Shown: positions 25,070 through 33,943 of the stretch, one piece after another
How positions within the stretch are numbered: position 1 is the stretch's first letter
Layout of the letters: each line of letters opens with the position of its first letter
NCBI GenBank assembly: GCA_945861635.1
Contig: CAMAWH010000011.1
Coordinates: 1 to 64,000, forward strand
Direction: 5' to 3'
Length of the DNA: 64,000 nucleotides
Origin: Klebsiella pneumoniae
GTDB taxonomy: Bacteria > Myxococcota_A > UBA796 > SXON01
Translations under genes and position numbers: made by a program
Notes under the pieces: model-generated
Told to the model about the DNA's origin: nothing
Database searches by the model: none
What the model saw: only the letters and a program-made list of their open reading frames with translations

Positions 25070-26614
25070 TCACCACGATGCGTCGCGCAGTGCGACCACG
25101 GTCGTGCCAAGGAGCAGTACGTCGCCGATGCTGACGGGACGTTGCGCCAGGACGCGGGTGAGGGTGCCACCGGGATCGAGCAGGAGCGTGGGACAGGTCT
25201 CGTGCAACGGCACAATCGTGACGCCTGCCAAGTCCGCGGTCATGCCCGTTTGGCGGCGACCCGTCATGGATTTGTCAAGGGTAAAACCCTTTTCTCGCGC
25301 GCGGGCAGCGCGCGGCCCCGGGCACCAGCGAATGTTGTCCTGATTGTTCCGGTCGGGTAGCAACAGTCCGGGGTGATTCGGCTCGCGACCCAATTCGACC
25401 TGTTGGCCGGGGCTGACCCCGAGCCGCATTTGCGTGTCCCCGATCAATGCACCGAGGTAGCCCTCACGATTAAGCGCTACAAACACCAGTGTTCCCGCGG
25501 CGCAGCGCACTTCGCTGCCGCTGCGCAGGGGCACAGTGGCGCCAACCGCGAGATTGTGACTCTCGACCTGAACGCCGGGAACCAACGCGGTCAGCATCAC
25601 GCCGTTTGCTCCGGCCTCCACGCGCAAGAGTGCACGGTCGGACTTGTTGACCCATCGACCGTCTCCCAGAAGGTCATAGCTGTACCCGGCGACGACTTCC
25701 GAGTAGGGGACCGCGGGCAACGCGAGGCCGGCGATCACGAGATTCAGCACAGCCACCGCGCCGCCATCCAGAATGATGGTGTCGGAACCGGCGGCGCGCT
25801 GGGTTGGGGCGGCGTGCCGAGCGACGGCATCTCGAATTCCGTTCGGCGTCGCGATGACCAGACCTCGACCGTGGCGGAGCCACTCCAACCGATCGGCCGG
25901 AGAAATATTGTAGGTCGCAAGCCAGATGTGGCTGGCGTCCCCCATGGGTAGGCTATCGACCGCGGCGATCAACTGCGGGCTCGCCGCGCGGTATCCTTCC
26001 AGTACGATGTGCCCACCCGGCGGCACCAGCGGCGAGGGATCCCCCGCCTGCCAAGTGACGAATCGCCCGGTCTTGATGGCCGCAATCAACGGGTCAGGAA
26101 GGTGCGCAGCCTGCTTGGCAACGGCGCGGAATGTCTCGACCTCTCCAGCGATGCCCTTCAGCGCGTGGCGCCCCGTGGATTCCCACGGAATCTCCGCCTG
26201 GTTCATGCAATACCAGGTGCCTTGCGAGAACCACACCTCGCCCGCTGGGGTTTTGGCGTTGATTCGGGCCGACAGATTGACGATTTCGCCGAACGCGTCG
26301 TTTTCCGTTTCCTCGACGTCACCGGTTGCGAGCGACGCGCGAAACGTCACCCCGCTCCCGTTTCCTGGGAAATGGGTTTCGACGAGATCGAGGCAGGCGC
26401 GCAACGCGTCAGTGGCGCTCTCGAAAAGTGCCATGAAGGAGTCACCGATGCCCTTCACGATCCGGCCGCCGCGGCCAGTAAGGATGGGTTCCACCGTCGA
26501 CTGGTGCTGCTGCAAAAGCGCCCGCAGCGCTTCCCGATCACTCGCGGATACCGAGCGCGTGTAGTCCGCCATGTCCGTGAACACGACCGTTCGTGTCCGG
26601 GTCCGGGTCTGCAC
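25070..26614 (-). CDS. Class III adenylate/guanylate cyclase with C-terminal FHA-like region
   Basis: The 514-residue protein has an N-terminal class III cyclase domain with all key residues: metal Asp14 (VVFTDMADYT), purine-side Lys54 and metal Asp58 (RIVKGIGDSFMA), and EIVNLSARI with the catalytic Asn and Arg. The Lys/Asp purine pocket favours ATP, so cAMP is the likely product. After about residue 170 comes a middle region (HIVLEGYRAASPQLIAAVDS, HGRGLVIATPNG) without an assigned family. Two beta-sandwich segments follow near 320-400 and 420-514; VALNREGYLGALIGDT, VELGREPNHPGLLLPD and NQDNIRW resemble FHA phosphothreonine-binding loops (GR, S/N-x-x-H/N). No membrane segment is seen. It heads the operon with two cNMP-binding proteins and is divergent from gspC. 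Confidence 0.88.
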   Translation of the reverse strand: MQTRTRTRTVVFTDMADYTRSVSASDREALRALLQQHQSTVEPILTGRGGRIVKGIGDSFMALFESATDALRACLDLVETHFPGNGSGVTFRASLATGDVEETENDAFGEIVNLSARINAKTPAGEVWFSQGTWYCMNQAEIPWESTGRHALKGIAGEVETFRAVAKQAAHLPDPLIAAIKTGRFVTWQAGDPSPLVPPGGHIVLEGYRAASPQLIAAVDSLPMGDASHIWLATYNISPADRLEWLRHGRGLVIATPNGIRDAVARHAAPTQRAAGSDTIILDGGAVAVLNLVIAGLALPAVPYSEVVAGYSYDLLGDGRWVNKSDRALLRVEAGANGVMLTALVPGVQVESHNLAVGATVPLRSGSEVRCAAGTLVFVALNREGYLGALIGDTQMRLGVSPGQQVELGREPNHPGLLLPDRNNQDNIRWCPGPRAARAREKGFTLDKSMTGRRQTGMTADLAGVTIVPLHETCPTLLLDPGGTLTRVLAQRPVSIGDVLLLGTTVVALRDASW

Positions 26615-26891
26615 GATCCACTCCTTGGCGGGGCGAGTCTATCCCTTTTGGTGCTCGCCTGTCGACTGTTGCACGCCGCGATCCGCACGTCGAATGGCGG
26701 GTGACGTGTCGTGACTGACAACTTGTCACGGCGAGGTGCTTGCGCTCGCGGCGCCTGTCAACCTGTCACGCAACGTTCCGTCAATGCGGCAATAGCGCCC
26801 CCTGTCGGCGCGGCCCGGATCTTGCTAACGAGATGTCCGTTCCCCGAGCCGCTGTCTGCCGTCCCGCCCACCCCGTCCGCGTCGCTCATGG
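26615..26891. other. 277-base divergent spacer between the cyclase operon and the type II secretion operon
   Basis: This spacer should hold promoters for both operons. A 12-base direct repeat, CAACTTGTCACG at 26719-26730 and CAACCTGTCACG at 26759-26770, differs at one base, and the copies are exactly 40 bases apart, about four helical turns. The first copy lies in a partial palindrome (gtgac ... gtcac, 26711-26729). No clear -35/-10 pair was found for gspC. A short open frame from the ATG at 26833 may be the displaced N-terminus of gspC. Confidence 0.55.
26719..26770. promoter_or_regulatory. Candidate tandem operator, 12-base repeats 40 bases apart
   Basis: The half-sites CAACTTGTCACG (26719) and CAACCTGTCACG (26759) share 11 of 12 bases and lie on the same face of the helix. 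They sit 149 and 189 bases after the start codon of the cyclase (reading away) and 120-170 bases before gspC. Binding by a regulator of the secretion operon or of the cyclase is a reasonable guess; no factor is identified. Confidence 0.4.
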
Positions 26892-27794
26892 TTGGTTGCC
26901 GCCGCCGCGGTCATCGGCGTGCTCGGATTCAGCGTCGGTGCCATCGTGAATCAGGGCATCGGGCGTATGCTTACGATCCCAGAAGATATGGTTGTTCCTG
27001 ATTACACAGACGTTGCTGTCGCCGCCAAGGCGCCGGCTGGTGACGACGCAGTCACCGGATTCGTGGAACGCAGCGTGGACGCGCCGCGCGGTCTCAGCGG
27101 CAAACAGTACAGCGAAGTTATCGTTCGCCGAAACATTTTTGACTCCTCGGCCGTGTACAATCCCGAAGTCGCCAAGACGATGGGGAGTGACGAGTGTAAG
27201 GACACGTCGGTGAAGCTGCTTGCGACGGTCGTCGCGGAGCCCGCCGAATACTCGTCCGCCCTCATCTCGGAGACGGCGAAGGGGCAAGCCCGCGGGTACT
27301 CCATCGGGGATGAACTCGGTGGAGAGGGCCAGATCGCGCGCATTGAACAAAAGCGCGTCTGTCTGGACGGCGGCGGGTGCATTTGCATGGACCGCGAAAC
27401 AACGGCCCCGCGGTCGGAGCCGGCTACGGGCGCGGCCGCCGATTCCGACGGCAAGGTCGAGCAGCTCGCGGAGGGCAAGTACCGCGTCGATCCGTCCTTC
27501 ATGGCAGAACAGATGAAGAGCGTCGAGTCGCTGGCAACGCAAGTGCGCGTCGTGCCGCACAAAGGCGATGACGGCGCGATCGACGGCTACCGACTCTCCG
27601 CGATCCGGCATGGCAGCCTGTTCGACAAGCTGGGCATCAAGAACGGGGATGTTGTCCATACCGTCAATGGTCAGCCCCTGACCAGCGCCGAAGGCGCACT
27701 TACCACCTACCAGACCCTGCAGAGCGAGCGCGCTTTCAACTTCGAGATCACGCGTCGCAATCAGAAGCAGACGCTCGAGTACGAGGTCCGTTGA
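26892..27794 (+). CDS. gspC: Type II secretion inner-membrane protein GspC
   Basis: The product of about 300 residues couples the inner-membrane platform to the secretin. It has one membrane helix (VAAAAVIGVLGFSVGAIVN), the homology region in the periplasm (YSEVIVRRNIFDSSAVYNP ... GYSIGDELGGEGQIARIEQKRV) and a C-terminal PDZ domain (about 205-300: IRHGSLFDKLGIKNGDVVHTVNGQPL). The start is a TTG at 26892 directly before the helix, leaving no cytoplasmic tail. In another frame an ATG at 26833 encodes a basic 20-residue segment ending where the helix begins; adding one base near 26890 would join them. Either an unusual start or a one-base error is possible. It is the first gene of the T2SS operon. 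Confidence 0.88.
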   Translation: MVAAAAVIGVLGFSVGAIVNQGIGRMLTIPEDMVVPDYTDVAVAAKAPAGDDAVTGFVERSVDAPRGLSGKQYSEVIVRRNIFDSSAVYNPEVAKTMGSDECKDTSVKLLATVVAEPAEYSSALISETAKGQARGYSIGDELGGEGQIARIEQKRVCLDGGGCICMDRETTAPRSEPATGAAADSDGKVEQLAEGKYRVDPSFMAEQMKSVESLATQVRVVPHKGDDGAIDGYRLSAIRHGSLFDKLGIKNGDVVHTVNGQPLTSAEGALTTYQTLQSERAFNFEITRRNQKQTLEYEVR

Positions 27795-27796
27795 AG

Positions 27797-30553
27797 ATGA
27801 CCCCACCCCGCCGTTTCTCCCGCCCCCTCTCCCTGACGCTCGCGCTCGCGCTTGCCTTGTTTGCGGCGCCGCCCGTGTACGCGGCCGACGACAAGGACGA
27901 CAAAAAGGATGTTCCTGTCGAGGAAGGCGGGAAGCCGCCTCCGGACGACGGGGAAGGGAAAGACGGCGGCGAGGAGCCGGAGCGCATTCGCCCGTTTCCC
28001 GGGCCGGCTGGCTTGCCGATGCCGCCGGGGGGTTCGCGGCCTTTGACAGGAATGAAGGGCGGCCCGCCCAATATGCCACCGCCCGTACCGAAGTCGGGGC
28101 CTTCCGGTCCGGGTGGCGCGTCCGATGACGATGCACCCACCGCCTCCGGAAGTAACGTCACCTCGAAAAAGGTACCGTGCGTCGAGCCGAAATCTAAAAT
28201 CACCATGGACTACGTGGACGCCCCCCTTGGTGACGTCGTGAAGTACATGGCGCAGGTGACGTGCCGGAACTTCATCCTGTCGGACGATTTGAAGGGTCAG
28301 GTCACGATCATCAGCCACCAACAGGTGTCGGTGTCGGAGGCCTACGAGGCTTTTCTATCGGCGCTGGAAGTGGCCGGGTACACGACGGTTACCGTCGGCA
28401 AGAACACCAAGGTCGTCGCGACGTCCGAGGCGGGAAACGCGCCCGTCAAAATTTATGAAGGCGATGACATCCCGGCGACGGACAATTTCGTCACCCAGAT
28501 CGTCAACCTTGAAAATGTGAACGTGAGCGACATTTCTTCCGTCGTGAAGGAATTGGCGGGTCCGAAGGCGCGCATCATCGCCTACGCGCCCACAAACACG
28601 CTCATCATCACCGATGCCGCGTACAACATTCGGCGCGTGTACCGCATCGTGATGGAACTTGACGTTGCCGCACCGAAGTCCAGGTTGGAGGTCATTCCGA
28701 TTCGCTATGCGACGGCTTCGGACGTCGAGCGAATTCTGGCTGAGGTGTTCAGTCTTGCGTCGGCGTCGAGCAGTAGCGGCGGCGCGGCGGGCGCGAAGGC
28801 CGATGCGGGTGCCGGTCGGCGGCGTAAGAAGGACGACGCACCCGCGGCTGCGGCCTCGGCGACGAATATTGGCTCGGAAGGCTCCTACATCTCGAAAATC
28901 ATTTCGGACGAGCGAACCAATTCGCTGATCGTCATGGCCAATGACGACGCGATCAAGGAGATCCGTGACCTGCTGGCTCGCATCGACGTTGACATCGATC
29001 CGGCCAGCCGTTCCCAGATCCATGTCATCTACCTTGAGAATGCGAAGGCGACCGACATCTCCAGCGTGCTGACGGACCTGAGCGGGTCGGGGTCGGGTGG
29101 CGGGAGTCGGGGCGGCGGTAGTAAAAGCTCGACGGGAAATCGGTCCAGCGGGTCCAGCGGCTCTGCCGGCGGTCGGTCGGGCAGCGGATTTGGGGGTGGC
29201 AGCAGCGGCGGCGGGGGTTTCGGCGGCGGCGGCGGCGGGTTCGGCGGCAAGGGCCCGCCGGCACTCCCGGGCGGTGCAGGACCGGAGGGCCCGGGCGCGA
29301 GCGGATCGTCCAGCGCGGTTGCGGCGTTCGACAACGGTGTTCGTATCACCGCCGACGAAAACACCAACTCGCTCGTCATCATTGCGGCCCCGGAAGATTA
29401 CCGGGTTCTCAAGGGCGTGATCGACCGGCTCGACATCATGCGGCGTCAGGTATTCGTGGAAGCCGTCGTGCTGGAGGTCGGGAGTGAGGACTCGCTGAAC
29501 ATCGGGCTGGGGTACCATGCCGGCACGCAGAACGACGATGGATCGCTCATGTACGGCGCTGGCGGATTGGGCGCGGCAACCCTCGGCGGTATCGCCGGTG
29601 CCACCGGGCTCGCCACAGGCGATGCGCTGAGCGGCCTCGCCATGGGCATCTTCGGAAAGGATCTTGAGGTGAATGTCACCGGCCCCGACGGCTCGACAAC
29701 CACGGTCGGCATTCCTGGTTTTGGTATTGCGCTCAACGCGCTCGCGGCAAACGCTGCGGTGGACATCCTCTCCAATCCGAGCCTGCTCATCCTCGACAAC
29801 GAGGAAGCCAAGATCAACGTAGGCCGCAACGTTCCATTCCCGGTGTCGAGCGGGCGCGACAATAACGGCCAACCGATCGTCAGCTTCCAACGTGAAGACG
29901 TCGGCATCACGCTGAAGGTCACGCCGCAGATCAATGAGGCCAACTTCGTGACGTTGGACCTGACTCTTGAAGTCGCCGAGGTCGAGGAGAGCTCCGGTGG
30001 TGACGCGTCGAGCGGCGGGTTCATCACGTCCAAGCGCAACACCGAAAACGTGGTCGTCGTTAAGGACAACCAGACCATCGTGATCGGGGGGCTGATTGGC
30101 ACGACGCAGACCGAAGGACGGACCAAGGTTCCCATCCTGGGGGACATTCCGCTCATCGGCGTGTTGTTCCGTGGCAAGTCGAACACCGAGCGCAAGACGA
30201 ACCTGCTGATCTTCCTGACGCCCCACGTCATCAACGAGCCGGCGGATCTGGAGGAGGTCTACCGGATCAAGTGGGCCCAGCGTGAAGAGTTTATGCGCCG
30301 TTTTTACGGAAAGAGCCGGGATGAACAGCAGAAGGAACTGCAGTCGCTGTTGACGAGCAGCATGAACATCATCGACGCGCCGAGCACGTACACGTTCAAG
30401 AAGCTGCCAGTGAACACGTCGTCCACCATCGATAAGGACGGAAACGCCACAAACGACGCCGTCGTGCGTCCGATCAACGACCCGGCGGCGACGCCAACGC
30501 CGGAACCGACGCCCGAACCTGCGCCCGAACCCGCGCCGCCGCCGGTGCCATAG
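27797..30553 (+). CDS. gspD: Type II secretion secretin GspD
   Basis: This 918-residue protein forms the outer-membrane channel of the T2SS. A signal peptide (to about residue 29) is followed by a charged Pro/Gly-rich stretch (about 32-110). The N0 domain then begins at ITMDYVDAPLGDVVKYMAQVTCRNF. N1-N3 domains follow (VNLENVNVSDISSVVKELAG, IRYATASDVERILAEVF, IYLENAKATDISSVLTDL). The N3 repeat is interrupted by a Gly/Ser-rich insert at about 428-510. The secretin core contains NPSLLILDNEEAKINVGRNV (about 660) and VPILGDIPLIGVLFRG (about 778). The C-terminus ends in PEPTPEPAPEPAP-type repeats. No pilotin-type lipobox is seen. It lies two bases after gspC and before gspE. Confidence 0.96.
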   Translation: MTPPRRFSRPLSLTLALALALFAAPPVYAADDKDDKKDVPVEEGGKPPPDDGEGKDGGEEPERIRPFPGPAGLPMPPGGSRPLTGMKGGPPNMPPPVPKSGPSGPGGASDDDAPTASGSNVTSKKVPCVEPKSKITMDYVDAPLGDVVKYMAQVTCRNFILSDDLKGQVTIISHQQVSVSEAYEAFLSALEVAGYTTVTVGKNTKVVATSEAGNAPVKIYEGDDIPATDNFVTQIVNLENVNVSDISSVVKELAGPKARIIAYAPTNTLIITDAAYNIRRVYRIVMELDVAAPKSRLEVIPIRYATASDVERILAEVFSLASASSSSGGAAGAKADAGAGRRRKKDDAPAAAASATNIGSEGSYISKIISDERTNSLIVMANDDAIKEIRDLLARIDVDIDPASRSQIHVIYLENAKATDISSVLTDLSGSGSGGGSRGGGSKSSTGNRSSGSSGSAGGRSGSGFGGGSSGGGGFGGGGGGFGGKGPPALPGGAGPEGPGASGSSSAVAAFDNGVRITADENTNSLVIIAAPEDYRVLKGVIDRLDIMRRQVFVEAVVLEVGSEDSLNIGLGYHAGTQNDDGSLMYGAGGLGAATLGGIAGATGLATGDALSGLAMGIFGKDLEVNVTGPDGSTTTVGIPGFGIALNALAANAAVDILSNPSLLILDNEEAKINVGRNVPFPVSSGRDNNGQPIVSFQREDVGITLKVTPQINEANFVTLDLTLEVAEVEESSGGDASSGGFITSKRNTENVVVVKDNQTIVIGGLIGTTQTEGRTKVPILGDIPLIGVLFRGKSNTERKTNLLIFLTPHVINEPADLEEVYRIKWAQREEFMRRFYGKSRDEQQKELQSLLTSSMNIIDAPSTYTFKKLPVNTSSTIDKDGNATNDAVVRPINDPAATPTPEPTPEPAPEPAPPPVP
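29080..29325 (+). repeat. Gly/Ser-rich low-complexity insert within gspD
   Basis: Codons for about 80 residues are almost all Gly, Ser, Arg or Pro, for example GSGSGGGSRGGGSK and SSGGGGFGGGGGG. It interrupts the N3 domain of the secretin between ISSVLTDL and the strand FDNGVRITADENTNSL. Gly/Ser linkers at this site occur in other secretins but this one is long. Confidence 0.85.
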
Positions 30554-30555
30554 CC

Positions 30556-32268
30556 ATGGCCGTTCGCCGCGCCGGTATGGACGAACTCCTCGCACGCGCG
30601 GGCGCCGACCCCGCGAAGATGCGGGAGGCGCACAAGGAAAGCGAGCGCTCGGGCGTTTCCCTTATGGAAGGCGCGCAACGCGTGCAGGCCGTACTCCCGG
30701 CGGCGGCGGCTCAGGCTCTCGCCGAGATGTTGGGTTTGCCGTTTCGGGACAAGCTGGAGTTGGATGCCATCGACGCGGAGTTGGTGCGGCCGATCTCTCT
30801 CGCAATGGCGAGGGAGGAAGGCGTGCTTCCGCTCTGGCGCGATGGCGCGTTTGTTCGCGTCGCGATCTCGGATGCCAAAGCGCTGACGCTGCTCGAGGAC
30901 CTCCGCGTTCTCTACAAGGCACCGGTTCGCCCGTTCGTCGTGCCGTCCGATGTGCTTCGCGACGCGACGAACAAAGCCTTCGACCGCGCGACTCGAAGCG
31001 CGGCGACGGTCATGGAGGAAATCCGCGAGGAGGGCGCCGGGGACGATCTGGCGGACGACCTCTCGCTGAACGAGGACCTTCTCGACGACCCGAATCAGGC
31101 GCCGATCATCCGGTTCGTGAACACGCTGCTGACCCAAGCCGTGAAGGATCGCGCGAGTGACATCCACATTGAGCCGTTCGAACGCGAGCTGCTTGTCCGT
31201 TTCCGTATCGACGGCGTCCTCTACGAGATCGTGAAGCCGCCTCCCAAATTGCAGGCATCGATCGTCAGCCGCGTGAAGATCATGGCGGGCCTCAACATTG
31301 CGGAAAAGCGCATCCCACAGGATGGTCGCATTCGGACGAGAATTGCCGGCCGCGATATTGATCTCCGCGTTTCGACGTTGCCCGTCCGTCACGGCGAGCG
31401 CGTGGTCATGCGTATTCTGGAAAAGGGCACGGTGTTCAACCTCGAACAGGTTGGCATGGGAGACGACACGGTGGCGCACTTCCGCCGCCTGATTCAACGT
31501 CCCCACGGGATTCTTCTGGTCACGGGTCCAACCGGCTCCGGAAAAACCACGACGCTGTATTCGGCGCTCGCGGAAATCAACGCGCCCGACCTGAACATCC
31601 TCACGATCGAGGATCCGATCGAGTACGAGCTGCGCGGTATCGGCCAGACCCAGGTCAATCCCAAGATCGACTTGACCTTTGCGTCGGCGTTGCGCGCCCA
31701 CCTTCGGCAGGACCCTGACGTCATCATGGTGGGCGAAATTCGTGACCGCGAAACGGCGGAAAATGCCGTGCAGGCGTCGCTCACCGGACACCTGGTTTTC
31801 AGCACCCTGCACACCAACGATGCGGCCACGGCGTTTACGCGATTGGTAGACATGGGCGTCGAGCCGTTCCTTGTGGCGTCGTCCCTGCTCGCCGTTCTGG
31901 CCCAACGGTTGGTTCGGCGGCTGTGCCCGCTTTGCAAGACGGAGTTCGCGCCGACGGAGGCGGAAATGCATGAGGCCGGTATGGTGCGCGCCCAGCTCGA
32001 AGGAAAGACCGTGTATCGTTCGGTCGGTTGCCCCGCCTGCCTCTCCACTGGGTACAAGGGTCGCCGTGGCATCTACGAGTTGCTGATTGTCGAGGAGAGT
32101 ATTCGTCAGGTCGTCCTGTCCGGCGCGAGTGCCGGCGTTATTGGCCGCAAAGCAAGAGAAGAGGGCATGCGCTCCCTGCGGGAGGATGGCATCCGTCAGG
32201 TGCTCAATGGGGTCACCTCGCTGGACGAGGTGATGCGCGTCACTCAGGAAGATACGCCGGAGGCGTAG
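30556..32268 (+). CDS. gspE: Type II secretion ATPase GspE
   Basis: The 570-residue protein is the cytoplasmic hexameric ATPase that powers pseudopilus assembly. An N-terminal MshEN-like domain (about 5-150) precedes the N2 segment (AVKDRASDIHIEPFERELLVRFRIDG). The Walker A is GPTGSGKTTTLYSAL (about 324-338); the Asp box (LNILTIEDPIEYEL), Walker B (DPDVIMVGEIRDRETAENAV) and His box (TGHLVFSTLHTNDAA) follow. The zinc-type CPLC (about 456-459) and CPAC (about 492-495) of the C-terminal metal domain are intact. Length is normal. It starts two bases after gspD and ends three before gspF. Confidence 0.97.
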   Translation: MAVRRAGMDELLARAGADPAKMREAHKESERSGVSLMEGAQRVQAVLPAAAAQALAEMLGLPFRDKLELDAIDAELVRPISLAMAREEGVLPLWRDGAFVRVAISDAKALTLLEDLRVLYKAPVRPFVVPSDVLRDATNKAFDRATRSAATVMEEIREEGAGDDLADDLSLNEDLLDDPNQAPIIRFVNTLLTQAVKDRASDIHIEPFERELLVRFRIDGVLYEIVKPPPKLQASIVSRVKIMAGLNIAEKRIPQDGRIRTRIAGRDIDLRVSTLPVRHGERVVMRILEKGTVFNLEQVGMGDDTVAHFRRLIQRPHGILLVTGPTGSGKTTTLYSALAEINAPDLNILTIEDPIEYELRGIGQTQVNPKIDLTFASALRAHLRQDPDVIMVGEIRDRETAENAVQASLTGHLVFSTLHTNDAATAFTRLVDMGVEPFLVASSLLAVLAQRLVRRLCPLCKTEFAPTEAEMHEAGMVRAQLEGKTVYRSVGCPACLSTGYKGRRGIYELLIVEESIRQVVLSGASAGVIGRKAREEGMRSLREDGIRQVLNGVTSLDEVMRVTQEDTPEA

Positions 32269-32271
32269 CAA

Positions 32272-33504
32272 ATGGCCGTCTTCGAATACGTCGGAATGGA
32301 TGGCGCCGGGAAGTCGGTAAAGGGCATCGTCGATGCCGATTCCGGCAAGTCCGCGCGCTCGCGCCTTCGCAAGACAGGTGTGTTTCCGACGGAGGTCTGG
32401 GAGCAGAAGGCAGGGGCGACCCGCGGTCGAGGCCTGAACATCGAGATCGATTTCAGTAAATATTTCCAGCGCGTTTCGACGCAGGACCTCGCGACGCTGA
32501 CCTCGCAACTCTCAACGTTGATTGGAGCGAATATTCCAATGGTCGAGGCGCTCAGCGCGCTTCTGGACCAGACGGAAAATCCCAAGTTGAAGGTGGTTCT
32601 GGCCGACGTTCGCGAGAAGGTGAATGAGGGCATTTCGCTGGCGCGCGCGTTGCGGAATCATCCCACCGTGTTCAACGATCTGTTCGTGAACATGGTGGAT
32701 GCCGGCGAACACTCGGGCGCGCTGGAAATGGTCCTGTCCCGCCTGACAACCTATACGGAGTCGCAAGTGGCGCTCCGGGCCAAGCTCATCTCTGCGCTGA
32801 CGTATCCGTTGTTGATGATGTGTGTTTCGTCGGCGCTCGTCCTCGGATTGTTTGGCTTCGTCGTCCCGAAGCTGAAGCGAATTTTCGATAGCTTCGATGC
32901 GGCCCTTCCGCTCATCACCCAAGTCATCTTTGGGCTATCCAATGCCATCACCGCGTATTGGTGGCTGATGTTCATGGTTCTCGGCGTCGCCACCTGGGGA
33001 TTCCGCCGCTACATTGCAACACCGAACGGGAAGAAGTGGTGGCATCAACGCCTGCTTGTGCTCCCGGTGTTTGGTCGAATCAACCGACTTGTTGCCGTGT
33101 CACGTTTCTGCCGCACGCTTTCCACGCTGCTGACCAGCGGGGTACCCATCCTCACTGCGCTCGGCATTGTGAAGAGCGTCGTCGGAAACCTTGTGATCGC
33201 CAACGCTGTAGATGCCGCCGCCAAGAACATCGCCGAGGGCCAGTCGATTGCGGGCCCGCTCAAGGCGTCCGGTCAGTTCCCCCCCATCGTTACCCACATG
33301 ATCACGATCGGGGAAAAAACGGGGGAGCTGGAGGGAATGCTGAGCAAAGTCGCGGACGCCTACGACGCGCAGGTGTCGAACACCGTGGACACGCTCACCT
33401 CCCTGTTGACGCCCATCCTCACCATCTTCATGGGCGGCGTTGTCTTCATCGTCGCGCTTGGCATCCTGCTTCCCATGATGAGTCTTTCCTCCGCCATCAA
33501 ATAG
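32272..33504 (+). CDS. gspF: Type II secretion platform protein GspF
   Basis: The 410-residue protein is the polytopic inner-membrane platform on which GspE acts. It has the two cytoplasmic T2SF repeats (about 70-190: TQDLATLTSQLSTLIGANIPMVEALSAL; and about 270-390: VAVSRFCRTLSTLLTSGVPILTALGIV) separated by membrane helices near 170-195 and 218-240, with a third at the C-terminus (FMGGVVFIVALGILLPMMSL). The N-terminal FEYVGMDGAGKSVKGIVDADS matches the family start. It is three bases after gspE and is followed after eight bases by the major pseudopilin gene. Confidence 0.96.
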   Translation: MAVFEYVGMDGAGKSVKGIVDADSGKSARSRLRKTGVFPTEVWEQKAGATRGRGLNIEIDFSKYFQRVSTQDLATLTSQLSTLIGANIPMVEALSALLDQTENPKLKVVLADVREKVNEGISLARALRNHPTVFNDLFVNMVDAGEHSGALEMVLSRLTTYTESQVALRAKLISALTYPLLMMCVSSALVLGLFGFVVPKLKRIFDSFDAALPLITQVIFGLSNAITAYWWLMFMVLGVATWGFRRYIATPNGKKWWHQRLLVLPVFGRINRLVAVSRFCRTLSTLLTSGVPILTALGIVKSVVGNLVIANAVDAAAKNIAEGQSIAGPLKASGQFPPIVTHMITIGEKTGELEGMLSKVADAYDAQVSNTVDTLTSLLTPILTIFMGGVVFIVALGILLPMMSLSSAIK

Positions 33505-33512
33505 GAGTTCCC

Positions 33513-33938
33513 ATGCACAAACGGTCCCTTCTCGCCCGCGCCGCCTCCCGAAAGGGCATGTCACTCGTCGAAATCATGGTGGTCATTGCCATCATCGGCG
33601 TGCTCATGACGGTCATTGCCGTCAACGTTCTCGGCTACCTCGATGACGCAAACGTCTCGACGACCAAGATTCAGATGTCCAAAATCGGTGAGGCGCTCGT
33701 CGTGTATGCCTCCAAGCACAAGGGGAACTTCCCCGGGACGTCGGATGGGTTGGACGCAGCCAAAAAGTATTTCGCGAACAATGAGCCGCCTACCGATGCC
33801 TGGGGCCACGCCTACCAGTATTTCTCGCCTGGAACGCATGGAGATCACCCGTATGAGTTGATCTCGCTGGGGAAGGATGGCAAGGAGGGAGGTGACGACG
33901 CCAATGCCGACATCCAGTCTTGGGACATGAAGGACTGA
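33513..33938 (+). CDS. gspG: Major pseudopilin GspG
   Basis: The 141-residue prepilin has a basic leader (MHKRSLLARAASRKG) cleaved by prepilin peptidase before MSLVEIMVVIAIIGVL, with Gly at -1 and Glu at +5. The globular domain has the GspG features: ALVVYASKHKGNFPGTSDGL, PPTDAWGHAYQYFSPG and the calcium-site region DGKEGGDDANADIQSWD near the end. It polymerises into the pseudopilus that pushes substrates through GspD. I chose the ATG at 33513, preceded by aggag, since upstream codons overlap gspF out of frame. Confidence 0.96.
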   Translation: MHKRSLLARAASRKGMSLVEIMVVIAIIGVLMTVIAVNVLGYLDDANVSTTKIQMSKIGEALVVYASKHKGNFPGTSDGLDAAKKYFANNEPPTDAWGHAYQYFSPGTHGDHPYELISLGKDGKEGGDDANADIQSWDMKD

Positions 33939-33943
33939 CTCAC

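Noticed and set aside
26740-26949. Separate short gene in the frame starting near 26740 ahead of gspC.
   Set aside because: It overlaps the gspC helix region, shows no motif and is better read as non-coding spacer or as the displaced N-terminus of GspC.
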